Assembly: GCA_030065055.1 (NCBI GenBank)
Contig: JASJDS010000075.1
Location: forward strand, 1 to 64,000
Source: Calothrix sp. MO_192.B10
GTDB lineage: Bacteria; Cyanobacteriota; Cyanobacteriia; Cyanobacteriales; Nostocaceae
Length of the DNA stretch: 64,000 nucleotides
Direction of reading: 5' to 3'
Position 1 is the first letter of the stretch; each line of letters opens with the position of its first letter. The position numbers were made by a program, and so were the translations under genes. The notes under the pieces were generated by a model. That model had not been told where the DNA came from, did not search any database, and saw only the letters and a program-made list of their open reading frames with translations. Of the stretch, positions 47,511-56,247 are shown one piece after another.

Positions 47511-47711
47511 TTATTTGAGTATTCTTGTGACCCTAGCATCCAGTTCTGTAGCTTGGGGGTGTTCGGTTCTAGCCTGATTAACAGCCATACCGTCAGCTTT
47601 CTCTATAGACTCTGCGTTTATTTCGTACCTTGTTGTGCCTCGCTCAAAGTGATTACTCGTGGGATTGTCAAATTCGACAATATCTACAAATACCTCGTAT
47701 GTGTGAAACAT
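47511..47711 (-). CDS. Small conserved cyanobacterial protein (unknown function)
   Basis: A 66-residue protein starting MFHTYEVFVDIVEFDN; GAGGTGCC lies in good position upstream of ATG at 47711, and the longer frame to 47843 is rejected. The sequence RGTTRYEINAESIEKADGMA, then NQARTEHPQATELDARVTRI is mixed alpha/beta with many acidic residues. No known motif is seen. It is transcribed in the same direction as the methyltransferase gene 115 bases upstream. Confidence 0.55.
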   Translation of the reverse strand: MFHTYEVFVDIVEFDNPTSNHFERGTTRYEINAESIEKADGMAVNQARTEHPQATELDARVTRILK

Positions 47712-47826
47712 TTTGGCACCTCCTCGTGCATGATGCAGACGATGGGAATAGTATCTAGTATATGAACTTGGAGATATGTCAATCTCTAAATGCATACAAT
47801 TCTTTATTGAACTTGAAATTTCCTCA

Positions 47827-48447
47827 TTATTTGCTAAAAACACTCAACAAAACTGGACCTAATAAACTGTAATCAGCCACCCATTGTAGATGAGCAGAAT
47901 TACCTAATTCTTGGCGAGATTCTGGACTATAAAGTCTAATAGAAGTAGAGTTCGATGTTTTGTGTAAAATCTGCAAGTAAGGTTCTACATATTTGGGACA
48001 GGTAATATCTACCAAATAGAAACGTCCATCTTGTTTCAACACCCGTGCAACTTCCCCTATGACTCGTTCGGGTTCCAGATAGTGCAAGAAACTAATGGTA
48101 CTGAAAACAGCGTCAAACTGAGCCTCCGCAAATGGCAGGGAATCAGCCTGACCCTGGATGTAAATTAGTCGAGGATGATGACAATTGTTATACCTAGCTA
48201 TACGCAGCATCTGTGGCGATAAATCCAATCCTGTACCGCGCAAATCTGGAAACTGGGCAGCAAGGCGATTTAGTAAACGCCCAGTACCACAGCCCATATC
48301 CAATACATTGGACTTTGGGGGTAAATTCACATACTCTAACAGCCGTTGGTGGATGGCTTGGTAAATCACTGAGGGAAAAAGCCAATCGTAACTGGGCGCC
48401 CAACGGTCAAAAAGTTTCTGTTTGTTCTTGACAAAGTTGTTAGTCAT
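47827..48447 (-). CDS. Class I SAM-dependent methyltransferase
   Basis: A 206-residue protein from ATG at 48447. The SAM-binding motif I is VLDMGCGTGRLLNRLA, followed by GTGLDLSPQMLRIARYNN (motif II), the LPFAEAQFDAVFSTISFLHY segment and EVARVLKQDGRFYLVDI, as in the UbiE/COQ5-like group. It is somewhat short for UbiE and lacks its C-terminal motifs, so the substrate is unknown. The upstream 60 bases contain the repeat region at 48505-48720. Confidence 0.85.
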   Translation of the reverse strand: MTNNFVKNKQKLFDRWAPSYDWLFPSVIYQAIHQRLLEYVNLPPKSNVLDMGCGTGRLLNRLAAQFPDLRGTGLDLSPQMLRIARYNNCHHPRLIYIQGQADSLPFAEAQFDAVFSTISFLHYLEPERVIGEVARVLKQDGRFYLVDITCPKYVEPYLQILHKTSNSTSIRLYSPESRQELGNSAHLQWVADYSLLGPVLLSVFSK

Positions 48448-48504
48448 TCGATTTTGGATTTTGGATTTTGGATGTTGGATTACTCTGCTTAGGTACTTTA
48501 CCTT

Positions 48505-48720
48505 CACTCCGGGCGGGGAAACCCCGCCCCTACTCCTTCACTCCCTCACTCCGGGCGGGGAAACCCCGCCCCTACTCCTTCCCTCCCTCACTCCCTCACT
48601 CCGGGCGGGGAAACCCCGCCCCTACTCCCTCACTCCCTCACTCCGGGCGGGGAAACCCCGCCCCTACTCCCTCACTCCCTCACTCCGGGCGGGGAAACCC
48701 CGCCCCTACTCCTTCACTCC
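48505..48720. repeat. Five-unit array of GGGCGGGGAAACCCCGCCC palindromes
   Basis: CCGGGCGGGGAAACCCCGCC units separated by TCCCTCACTC / TCCTTCACTC heptamer runs. It is the complement-oriented form of the array at 42561. Plus-strand frames here encode repeating TPSLRAGKPRPYS peptides that have no translation signals. Confidence 0.9.
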
Positions 48721-48765
48721 TTTTTAACAATTTTTTCTTCCCCTTAGTCTGATTTAGAGTTATAA

Positions 48766-48785
48766 TATAACTAACGTTCGATATA
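48766..48785. promoter_or_regulatory. Candidate TetR operator, site 1 (upstream of TetR gene)
   Basis: TATAACTAACGTTCGATATA is a near palindrome ending six bases before the TetR gene start. Very similar 20-mers occur at 50847-50866 and 51202-51221. Confidence 0.55.
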
Positions 48786-48790
48786 AAATC

Positions 48791-49366
48791 ATGCCAAAAA
48801 TTGTCGATCGCGAACAATATCGCAAGGAGTTATTGTGGAAGTGCTTTGATTTATTTGCCCAGAAAGGCTATTCTGCGATCGCCATGCGGGAGATAGCCAA
48901 GGACATAGGGGTTTCCACGGGGACTCTGTATCATTATTTTCCGAGTAAGGAAGCTTTATTTTTGCAGTTAGTGGAGGAGCAGACACAGGAGGATATTCTT
49001 TCCTTTCTCGCTGAAGCTGGTAGCCCGGAAACATTACCAGAGAAAGTCAAAGCTTTAATGGATTTTGTTGCTAAATACGAAGAATACTTTATTAAGCAAC
49101 TTCTACTCTGGTTTGATTTTTACCAGCAGCAAGAACGAACTGAGTTATTAAAGAATCAAACTCTGAAAAAAGCTTGGGAACAAACCAAACAGTTAATCTC
49201 ACACTACTTGCAAATTGAGGATGAAGCCACTGTTGTTTTTGTATGTAATATGCTACAGGGCTTGATCGTTGGGCGCATATTTGAGGGAGAAACCGCTTCC
49301 TATGGCGAACAGGGGGAGTTGTTAACCAAGATGTTGATGAGCTTGGGTGAGGGAGTGAAGGAGTGA
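48791..49366 (+). CDS. TetR-family transcriptional regulator
   Basis: A 191-residue repressor. The N-terminal helix-turn-helix is typical: LFAQKGYSAIAMREIAKDIG followed by STGTLYHYFPSKEALFLQLV. The remaining ligand-binding region has no known effector match (YFIKQLLLWFDFYQQQERT). It precedes the devB-DUF2834-devC-devA genes on the same strand and probably controls them through the repeated palindrome. The last residues GEGVKE and the stop are written in GGAGTGAAGGAGTGA repeats, so the original end has been replaced by the array. Confidence 0.88.
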   Translation: MPKIVDREQYRKELLWKCFDLFAQKGYSAIAMREIAKDIGVSTGTLYHYFPSKEALFLQLVEEQTQEDILSFLAEAGSPETLPEKVKALMDFVAKYEEYFIKQLLLWFDFYQQQERTELLKNQTLKKAWEQTKQLISHYLQIEDEATVVFVCNMLQGLIVGRIFEGETASYGEQGELLTKMLMSLGEGVKE

Positions 49367-49480
49367 AGGAGTGAGGGAGTTCAGGAGTGTAGACACGCAG
49401 TGGCTTCTCGAAGAGTAGAGTAGGAGTGAAGGAGTGAGGGAGTGAGGGAGTGAAGGAGTAGGGGCGGGGTTTCCCCGCCC
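49348..49480. repeat. (GGAGTGA) array with GTAGACACG and GGGGCGGGG modules
   Basis: It begins inside the TetR stop region and continues as tandem GAGTGAAGGA units with the dispersed GTAGACACGCAGTGGCTTCT module (49390-49409) and GGGGCGGGGTTTCCCCGCCC (49462-49481). Confidence 0.75.
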
Positions 49481-49541
49481 ATAAAGGTGAAGTGCCTAAG
49501 CAGAGTAATCCAAAATCTAAAATCTAAAATCCAAAATTGAA

Positions 49542-50828
49542 ATGACTGTGCAATTATTTTCTAAACAGATTAATCCCTGGTTGTTGGGCTTGGTGGTGGC
49601 TGCTGTGGGAGTCACGGGGACAATCGCTGTTTACGGAGTCTCCCAATATGGTTTACTGGCTCAGTCTCCATCCACACCTGTAGAAAGCCTACCAGAAGTT
49701 AAAAAAGTAACTGCCCTTGGTAGATTAGAACCAGCAGGGGAAGTTATTAGCCTCTCCGCACCTCTGGCTTTGGATGGCGATCGCATTGCCAAATTATTGG
49801 TCACCGAAGGTGATAAAATTAAGAGTGGGCAAATAGTAGCAATTTTAGACTCTCACCAACGCCTACAAGACGCTTTAGCACAGGCAAAAGAACAGGTGAG
49901 GATGGCTCAGGCAAAACTCTCCCAGGTCAAGGCTGGGGCAAAATTGGGGGCAATTCAAGCACAGCAAGCAACCATTGCCCGTCTAGCGGTGGAAAAAACT
50001 ACGGAGATAGAAGCACAAAAAGCTGCGATCGCTCGTTTGCAAGTTGAACAAAATACGGAAATTGCTGCCCAAACAGCTAATATAGGACGTTTACAAGCAG
50101 AATTGGGCAATGCCAATATAGAATATCAACGCCATGAAAGGCTGTTTGCTGAGGGAGCCATCTCTGCATCTCTGCGGGATAGCAAACGCTTGGCTTTTCA
50201 AACAGCAGCACAACAAGTTCAGTCAGCCCAAGCAAACCTGAAGCGTATCCAATCGTCAAAACAACAACAAATTGCTCAAGCCAAAGCCAACCTGAAGCGC
50301 ATCCAGTCATCCGGAACTGAACAACTGAATGTAGCAAAAGCTACTCTCAACCAAATTGCTGAAGTCCGTCCCGTGGATGTGCAAGCGGCACAAACTGAGG
50401 TAGATAATGCCATCGCTAGGGTGAAACAGGCTAAAACGAATTTAGAACAAGCTTACATCCGCGCACCAATTCCAGGACAAATCCTCAAGATTCACTCCCG
50501 AGCAGGGGAAAAAATCGCGGATGGGGGTATTGCTGAAATTGGACAAACTCAACAGATGGTTGTGGTGGCAGAGGTTTATCAAACTGATATTGGTAAAGTG
50601 AAGCTAGGACAACAAGCAGTAATTACCGGCCAAGCATTCTCCGGAAAAATACGGGGAAAAGTGCAACATATTGGTTTACAAGTTAACCGGCAAAATGTGT
50701 TCAGCAACCAACCGGGAGAAAATTTGGATCAGCGGGTAATTGAGGTCAAAATCGCCATTAACCCAGAAGATTGTCCGCGAGTGGCTGGTTTGACTAACCT
50801 GCAAGTACAAACTGCGATCACATTGTAA
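49542..50828 (+). CDS. devB: DevB/HlyD-family membrane fusion protein
   Basis: A 428-residue membrane fusion protein of the DevB type. One membrane anchor (PWLLGLVVAAVGVTGTIAVY) at residues 10-30 is followed by VTALGRLEPAGEVISLSAPL, long coiled-coil hairpin helices with repeating QAKANLKRIQSS-type units (residues about 110-290), a lipoyl-like half motif (YIRAPIPGQILKIHSRAGEK) and a beta-barrel region (VAEVYQTDIGKVKLGQQAVI). It bridges DevCA to an outer-membrane TolC-like channel. DevBCA exporters release envelope glycolipids in heterocysts; many paralogues exist, so the substrate is not fixed. Confidence 0.9.
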   Translation: MTVQLFSKQINPWLLGLVVAAVGVTGTIAVYGVSQYGLLAQSPSTPVESLPEVKKVTALGRLEPAGEVISLSAPLALDGDRIAKLLVTEGDKIKSGQIVAILDSHQRLQDALAQAKEQVRMAQAKLSQVKAGAKLGAIQAQQATIARLAVEKTTEIEAQKAAIARLQVEQNTEIAAQTANIGRLQAELGNANIEYQRHERLFAEGAISASLRDSKRLAFQTAAQQVQSAQANLKRIQSSKQQQIAQAKANLKRIQSSGTEQLNVAKATLNQIAEVRPVDVQAAQTEVDNAIARVKQAKTNLEQAYIRAPIPGQILKIHSRAGEKIADGGIAEIGQTQQMVVVAEVYQTDIGKVKLGQQAVITGQAFSGKIRGKVQHIGLQVNRQNVFSNQPGENLDQRVIEVKIAINPEDCPRVAGLTNLQVQTAITL

Positions 50829-50846
50829 TTTTTGTTACTCTTATTT

Positions 50847-50866
50847 TATAACGAATGTCTGATATA
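50847..50866. promoter_or_regulatory. Candidate TetR operator, site 2
   Basis: TATAACGAATGTCTGATATA, next to the AAAGGAG ribosome-binding site of the DUF2834 gene; same core as sites 1 and 3. Confidence 0.5.
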
Positions 50867-50881
50867 AAAGGAGTTTTACCA

Positions 50882-51199
50882 ATGGTTTCAGGAATCTATT
50901 TACTACTTTGCATTCTCGGCTTTGCCCTACCATATTCCCAATTTGTTCCTTTCCTGTGGGAACATGGTTTAAACGTGCAATTGTTTGTGGAACAGCTATT
51001 TGTGAACCGTATTTCCGCCTTCTTTGCTATGGATGTAGCTGTTTCTTCCTTGGTTTTGTGGGCATTTGTATTTTGGGAAGGAACCCGCCTAAAGATGAGA
51101 TTTCTCTGGGTGTATGTGGTTAGCAATCTTTTGCTTGGCGTTTCCTTTGCACTACCCTTATTTCTCCTCATGCGACAGCGCCAATTAGAGTTGGATTAA
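50882..51199 (+). CDS. DUF2834 small membrane protein
   Basis: A 105-residue protein starting MVSGIYLLLCILGFALPYSQ, with AAAGGAG nine bases upstream; the earlier ATG at 50855 overlaps the operator-like site and is rejected. Three membrane spans are visible, with conserved FVEQLFVNRISAFFAMDVAV and LLLGVSFALPLFLLMRQRQ, typical of DUF2834. Its position between devB and devC suggests an accessory role in export, but the family has no known function. Confidence 0.8.
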   Translation: MVSGIYLLLCILGFALPYSQFVPFLWEHGLNVQLFVEQLFVNRISAFFAMDVAVSSLVLWAFVFWEGTRLKMRFLWVYVVSNLLLGVSFALPLFLLMRQRQLELD

Positions 51200-51201
51200 T
51201 T

Positions 51202-51221
51202 TATAACGAACATTCGATTAA
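51202..51221. promoter_or_regulatory. Candidate TetR operator, site 3
   Basis: TATAACGAACATTCGATTAA, 22 bases before the devC start; it matches sites 1 and 2 at most positions. Confidence 0.5.
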
Positions 51222-51242
51222 TTTTATGCCAGGAGTGCCAAA

Positions 51243-52406
51243 ATGCTTCGCAAACTGTTTCGTCGAACCCCCTTAGCATGGTTGCAACTAAACAAGGAAA
51301 AAATGCGGTTAGTGGTGGCGTTAGCGGGAATTGCCTTTGCTGATATGTTGATGTTTGTGCAGTTGGGACTTTTAGATTCATTATTTGATAGTGCTACCCA
51401 AGCCCACCAAAACTTGCAAGCAGATTTAGTTTTAATTAATCCCAAATTTCAAACCCTGTTCTATGTCAAAAGCTTTCCCAGGGAGAGATTACATCAGACT
51501 TCGGCATATGAGGGTGTCAAATCTGTGCGTCCTCTGTACATAGATATTGCTCAGTGGCGCAATCCCAAAAACCGTCTCAGTCGGGGAATTTTGGTATGGG
51601 GAATCGATCCGGCGAATCCACCATTTGATTTACCAGAAGTTAATCAAAAGCTGGATGAATTGAAGCTACTCAACAGAGTAATTTTTGACCGTGCATCTCG
51701 TCCGGAATACGGACAAATACCCCAGTTATTCAAGCAACAGGGAATGGTAGAAGCCGAAGTAAATAGGCAAAATATCCGCACAGTAGGTTTGTTTACATTG
51801 GGAGCTTCCTTTGGTGCCGATGGCAACATTATTACCAGTGATTCTACGTTTTTAACCATATTTCCCAATCGCCAACCGAATCAGATAGAAGTCGGTTTGA
51901 TTAAGCTCCAACCCGATGCTAACGTAGAAGCCGTGCGATCGCAATTGCAAGCCAACTTACCCAATGACGTGAAAGTATTGACCCCCAAGGAATTTGCCCA
52001 AATTGAAACTGATTACTGGGGTAATCAAGGCATCGGATTTATCTTTGGTTTGGGGGTAGCAGTGGGATTTATTGTCGGCATTGTGATTGTGTATCAGATT
52101 TTGTATGCCGACGTGTCCGAGCACCTGCCAGAATACGCCACCCTCAAAGCCATGGGATATAGCGATCGCTATTTAATGATGATGCTGATGCAAGAAAGTC
52201 TTTTATTAGCAGCGTTAGGGTTTATACCTGGTGTAGCCCTGTCCATAGGATTATATCAGATTACCTATGCAGCAACATTATTACCCATTGCCATGAAACT
52301 CAATCGGGCAATATTTGTATTGTTTTTAACCATTACCATGTGTAGTATTTCGGGAGTAATCGCCATGCGGAAACTTCGTAGGGCTGACCCCGCAGATATG
52401 TTTTAG
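51243..52406 (+). CDS. devC: DevC-type ABC exporter permease
   Basis: A 387-residue permease of the DevC family (MacB/FtsX-like fold). The first membrane span is in RLVVALAGIAFADMLMFVQL, and a large periplasmic domain (about residues 45-265) follows. Three spans close the C-terminal half (IGFIFGLGVAVGFIVGIVIV, LLAALGFIPGVALSIGLY, AIFVLFLTITMCSISGVIAM). Start MLRKLFRRTPLAWLQL is typical. It works with DevA and DevB. About 395 bases of repeats separate it from devA. Confidence 0.93.
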   Translation: MLRKLFRRTPLAWLQLNKEKMRLVVALAGIAFADMLMFVQLGLLDSLFDSATQAHQNLQADLVLINPKFQTLFYVKSFPRERLHQTSAYEGVKSVRPLYIDIAQWRNPKNRLSRGILVWGIDPANPPFDLPEVNQKLDELKLLNRVIFDRASRPEYGQIPQLFKQQGMVEAEVNRQNIRTVGLFTLGASFGADGNIITSDSTFLTIFPNRQPNQIEVGLIKLQPDANVEAVRSQLQANLPNDVKVLTPKEFAQIETDYWGNQGIGFIFGLGVAVGFIVGIVIVYQILYADVSEHLPEYATLKAMGYSDRYLMMMLMQESLLLAALGFIPGVALSIGLYQITYAATLLPIAMKLNRAIFVLFLTITMCSISGVIAMRKLRRADPADMF

Positions 52407-52500
52407 GAGTGAAGGAGGGAAGGAGTGAAGGAGTGAAGGAGGGAAGGAGTGAAGGAGGGAAGGAGTAGGGGCGGGGTTTCCCCGCCCGGAGTGAAGGAGT
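52405..52500. repeat. (GGAGTGA)-type array with GGGGCGGGG palindrome after devC
   Basis: It starts at the devC stop and continues as alternating GGAGTGAAGGA and GGAGGGAAGGA units with GGGGCGGGGTTTCCCCGCCC (52467-52486). Confidence 0.8.
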
Positions 52501-52505
52501 GTTTA

Positions 52506-52569
52506 GATCCCCGACTTCTATCCTAGGAATCGCTACGATGTGCGGATATTTATTCAGAAGTCGGGGATC
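52506..52569. repeat. 64-bp GATCCCCGACTTC element, long form copy 2
   Basis: Nearly identical to 37247-37310 including the 40-base core (TAGGAATCGCTACGATGTGC). It lies in the devC-devA gap. Confidence 0.8.
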
Positions 52570-52611
52570 TTTTACCTAGCCCTGAGAATTAATGTGGTGA
52601 AGTATTAGGAG

Positions 52612-52731
52612 TCTGTCCTATTAATTTTGAGAGATGGAGGAAAAAACCGCAGAGGCGCAGAGAGCGCAGAGAAAGAGAAAGAGAGGATAAGTCGCTTAAG
52701 TTGGTTAACGCAGCAAAATTAATGGGACAAA
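52612..52731. mobile_element. MITE-like element, 120 bp, with 18-bp inverted ends
   Basis: TCTGTCCTATTAATTTTG (52612-52629) is inverted at 52714-52731 with two differences. TAGGAG occurs just outside each end (52606-52611 and 52736-52741), which could be a displaced target duplication. It has no coding capacity and resembles the element at 1-121. Confidence 0.55.
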
Positions 52732-52801
52732 GCACTAGGAGTGATGAGGTGATGAGGAAAAATTTTAATTACCAATCTAAAATCCAAAATCTAAAATTCT
52801 T

Positions 52802-53494
52802 ATGAACACGGTTATATCTATCAAAAATCTCAACCACTGTTTTGGTACAGGACAACTGCGTAAACAAGTTTTATTTGACATTAACTTGGAGATTAACGCA
52901 GGAGAAATTGTCATCTTAACAGGTCCTTCTGGCTCAGGGAAAACGACCCTATTAACTCTCATGGGTGGTTTGCGTTCGGCTCAGTCAGGGAGCTTACGGA
53001 TTTTAGACCAAGAAATGTGTGGTGCAAAAAAGCGACAATTAACAGAGATTCGCAAACAAATTGGCTATATTTTCCAAGCCCATAACCTGATGGCATTTTT
53101 AACAGCCAAGCAAAATGTACGTATGTCCCTAGAATTACATGACCAGATGTTAGCAGGAGATTTGGATGGTAAAGCTACCGCTATTTTAGAACAAGTTGGT
53201 TTGGGCGATCGCGTCGATTATTATCCAGAGAAGCTTTCCGGGGGACAAAGACAAAGGGTAGCAATTGCTCGGGCTTTGGTGAGTCGTCCCAAAATTGTCC
53301 TAGCAGATGAACCCACCGCTGCACTGGATAGAAAGTCGGGTAGGTATGTGGTGGAGTTAATGTATAAACTGGCAAAAGAGCAAGGTTGCACCATCTTATT
53401 AGTTACCCATGATAACCGGATCTTAGATATAGGCGATCGCATTATTTATATGGAAGATGGTTGTCTTAAATCTCCGGTGGCGGCAATGAATTAG
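52802..53494 (+). CDS. devA: DevA-type ABC exporter ATPase
   Basis: A 230-residue ATPase. Walker A is LTGPSGSGKTTLLTLMGGL, the signature motif is EKLSGGQRQRVAIARALVSR, Walker B is KIVLADEPTAALDRKSG, and the switch His lies in LLVTHDNRILDIGDRI. It powers the DevBC exporter. The 3' end sits 10 bases from the end of a convergent NB-ARC gene, and a second, diverged copy of its 3' end lies at 57862-57937. Confidence 0.93.
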   Translation: MNTVISIKNLNHCFGTGQLRKQVLFDINLEINAGEIVILTGPSGSGKTTLLTLMGGLRSAQSGSLRILDQEMCGAKKRQLTEIRKQIGYIFQAHNLMAFLTAKQNVRMSLELHDQMLAGDLDGKATAILEQVGLGDRVDYYPEKLSGGQRQRVAIARALVSRPKIVLADEPTAALDRKSGRYVVELMYKLAKEQGCTILLVTHDNRILDIGDRIIYMEDGCLKSPVAAMN

Positions 53495-53504
53495 CCAGAT
53501 TCCA

Positions 53505-55715
53505 TTAGGAACTCACTCGCTGCTGTAACCTCTCCACCAACCCCCGCGAATACGCGACATTCCCATCCCTCAGCCGTTCCCGAATCTGGAGTGCCTGCTG
53601 CGCCAACTCCAGCGCCTCACTGTACCGCCCCTCCGCCTCCAGCACCTGTGCTAACCCTGCCTGGGCATAAGCCACTTTGTCTTGCCGTCCCACCTCCTGC
53701 GCCAGGGTAAGTTCTCGCTCGTACCAGAGACGGGCTTCTTGGGGGCGATCGCGATCGAGGGCGAGCCGACCCAGGCTGCTGGATATGTAAGCCTGAGGCT
53801 CTTTAAGGTCTAATTTCTCGGCGATTGCCAATGCCTGCTGATAGTAAGTCTCGGCGCGATCGTACTGTTGCTGCTGATGGGCAACCACTCCCAGCCAGTT
53901 GAGGGTGTTTGCCTCACCTTCTTCCTCCCCCAATTCCCGGTAAGCCGCCAACGCGTCTTGATGCCACCGCTCTGCCTCTGCCCAATCCCTGCGTTGCTGG
54001 GCAACATTTCCCTGCATCTGAGCTGCTGTGGCGCGATCATAACGGCTGCCTCCCCGTTCCATTGCTGCCGTCATTCGATCCGCCCAGATTGCTGCCTGGT
54101 CTGTCTCTGCTCTATGGTAGTGAGTCATGGCAGCATGGAAAGCACCCCACCCGGCATCGCTCCACTTGCCCAGCCCTTTTCCTGCCTGGTAACGCCACTC
54201 CCCTAAACGAATGTATTCATCCCAGTAGCCACGAAACCAGAGAAATTGTATCAGCGCATTTTCCAAATCAATCAGCATCTGTGCCGCTTCCCGATCCTGA
54301 AGAGTGCCGGGGATGCCGGACAATTCCCGCAGGGTGTTGGCGATACCCTCCAGGTTTTGCCACTCCGCCTCCAGCTTGTCGTAGGTCTTGTAGGCATCTT
54401 TGCCACTCCCGCCATATTTTTGGGCATAGTCCACCCAGTAGCGTAGGGCTTTGCGTTGGGCATTGGCATCTAGTTGAGTGGCACTGGTTGGGGTTGCTGT
54501 TCCTGCTGGGGTTCCCCCCAATGCCACTGTCACATAGTTGCGGGTGAGGGGATGCAAGCCATAGCGCTCTCCTTCCAGGTCATTCACCAGGGATAAAGTA
54601 ACCAGTCGGTCTAGTCCACTACGGATTTCTGTCGGGGACAGTCCCGTCACATCCCCCAGTGCTGCCACCGTGGCTGGGGTGAAAAACACCACAAACACTG
54701 ACAGCAGGGTGCGATCTGTGGCAGCCAAGTCCCGCACCGCATCAGCAAACAAAAAGCCATATAAATCACTAGAAAATGCCGCATTCCGCAACAGCTTCAG
54801 AGCCGTATTGAAGCTATAACCCTTTTGGGCAATTAATCCCAACGTCCAATCCAGTGCTAAGGGGTTCCCTCCGGCGACATCGTAGAGTTCCTGCTGCCCT
54901 TTTACCCCCGCCTGCTGGAGTGCCCGCTCCACCCTGAACTGCCGTTGCCCCAACTGTCTCATCATGTCAGCAGCTTCCTCCCAGGAGAGTTGATCCAAGC
55001 GAATAGTTAGGGCACTTTCCCCGGTGCGACGGCGACTAGTGATGATGGCTTTGTTGGGGGTGGGTAGCTTGCGGAGAAACTCGGCAATTTGGTTGCGTTC
55101 TTCTTTCGTCAGGGTTTCCAGATTATCCCAAATCAGTAGCACCCGTCGTCCCCGCAGAGCATCCAACAAAGCGCGACGACGTTCCCTAGCATCGCTCATC
55201 CGCACAATCTCATCTTGCCCCAGAATACGGGCAAATTCCCGACAAAAGGCATCCAGGGAGGAAAGAGCTAGGGTTTCCTGTCGCACCCCCTCTGGTGATA
55301 GCCAGGTGGTCTTAGCAGAAGCAAACAGATAGGCATCAAACATTGCCTGCTCGCGGGCAAGATACGCCACTTCTAGCGCCAATGCAGTTTTACCCATGCC
55401 GCCAATACCATCAATGGCAACCCCCCAACCCCGTTCTTCCGGTGCTAGTGCCTCCAGACATTGCTCAATCTCCCTCTTACGCCCAACAAATACACTACTG
55501 TAGCGGGGTAAATTGTCAGGCACAGAATTTGATGTTCCCCCCTGCAACTGTGCTAATCGTGCCTCCAGGCTGGCGACTTCCTTTTGCTTTTCCTCAAATT
55601 CAATCTGCAAATCAACCGGAATGCGAATGCCATACCCGACTTTTTCCTCTTCTAAAATTTGCAGAGCGCGACGGGCACGCCTTAGGGTTCGTTGCAAGGA
55701 TTCTGCATTGTCCAC
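53505..55715 (-). CDS. NB-ARC STAND ATPase with N-terminal adaptor and TPR repeats
   Basis: A 736-residue protein, GTG start at 55715 with GGGAG upstream. Residues 10-55 form a helical adaptor (ARRALQILEEEKVGYGIRIP, VDLQIEFEEKQKEVASLEAR) also found at the end of the caspase-like protein encoded upstream. Then comes an NB-ARC/STAND ATPase: Walker A IDGIGGMGKTALALEV, Walker B RRVLLIWDNLETL, sensor IITSRRRTGES, and a winged-helix part (about residues 330-400). The C-terminal half (about 530-720) has TPR-like helix pairs (AAYRELGEEEGEANTLNWLG, RAETYYQQALAIAEKLDLKE). It is built like an NLR sensor; a role in defence or regulated death is inferred. Confidence 0.88.
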   Translation of the reverse strand: MDNAESLQRTLRRARRALQILEEEKVGYGIRIPVDLQIEFEEKQKEVASLEARLAQLQGGTSNSVPDNLPRYSSVFVGRKREIEQCLEALAPEERGWGVAIDGIGGMGKTALALEVAYLAREQAMFDAYLFASAKTTWLSPEGVRQETLALSSLDAFCREFARILGQDEIVRMSDARERRRALLDALRGRRVLLIWDNLETLTKEERNQIAEFLRKLPTPNKAIITSRRRTGESALTIRLDQLSWEEAADMMRQLGQRQFRVERALQQAGVKGQQELYDVAGGNPLALDWTLGLIAQKGYSFNTALKLLRNAAFSSDLYGFLFADAVRDLAATDRTLLSVFVVFFTPATVAALGDVTGLSPTEIRSGLDRLVTLSLVNDLEGERYGLHPLTRNYVTVALGGTPAGTATPTSATQLDANAQRKALRYWVDYAQKYGGSGKDAYKTYDKLEAEWQNLEGIANTLRELSGIPGTLQDREAAQMLIDLENALIQFLWFRGYWDEYIRLGEWRYQAGKGLGKWSDAGWGAFHAAMTHYHRAETDQAAIWADRMTAAMERGGSRYDRATAAQMQGNVAQQRRDWAEAERWHQDALAAYRELGEEEGEANTLNWLGVVAHQQQQYDRAETYYQQALAIAEKLDLKEPQAYISSSLGRLALDRDRPQEARLWYERELTLAQEVGRQDKVAYAQAGLAQVLEAEGRYSEALELAQQALQIRERLRDGNVAYSRGLVERLQQRVSS

Positions 55716-56247
55716 AGGTACACTCCCTTCTTTCTACTCCACCACATTAATTTTGCCGGGTAAATGAATATCTCTATTTCTCTGGGAGCATCCCAAATAT
55801 TAAAGATTGTAGTGCGGGCATCCTGCCCGCATCAGATAAGTTAATACGCAGCTAAATTGTATAAAGTAAAAAATCAGGTGATTGTAGTGCGGGCATCCTG
55901 CCCGCTTAATATATACAATTTAGACCCTTAATATATACAATTTAGACCCTTAACATATACAATTTAGACCCTTAACAGCTTATCAAGGGAGCAAGATGCT
56001 CCCACTACGTAATATTTTGAAAAATTGGGATGCTGCCATTTCTCTTCTTTCTCTCTTCCTTTGCGTACTTTGCGCCTAAAGCCCTACGGGCATGGCTTCG
56101 CTAATGCGGTTTTTTAATCTTACTCCCTTCCTGAAGATTACCTATAACGTAGGTTGGGTTGAACGAAGAGTAACCCAACGATATGCTGGGTTTCGTTCCT
56201 CAACCCAGCCTACAATTTTTCTGCGCCTTTGCGGTTTTTTAATCTTA
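55716..56247. other. Repeat region between the caspase and NB-ARC genes
   Basis: It has two GTGCGGGCATCCTGCCCGC palindromes (55812-55831 and 55887-55906), three near-identical 22-base units TTAATATATACAATTTAGAC.. (about 55907-55975), and repeats with CGTAGGTTGGGTTGAACGAA (about 56148-56220). No gene is seen. The two genes may still be co-transcribed across it. Confidence 0.55.

Noticed and set aside
48422-48752. Plus-strand ORFs encoding repeating TPSLRAGKPRPYS peptides
   Set aside because: They are translations of the GGGCGGGG palindrome array, with no start signals, and overlap the methyltransferase promoter region.
53868-55767. Several plus-strand ORFs opposite the NB-ARC gene
   Set aside because: They lie fully antisense to a convincing gene, have odd composition and show no domains.
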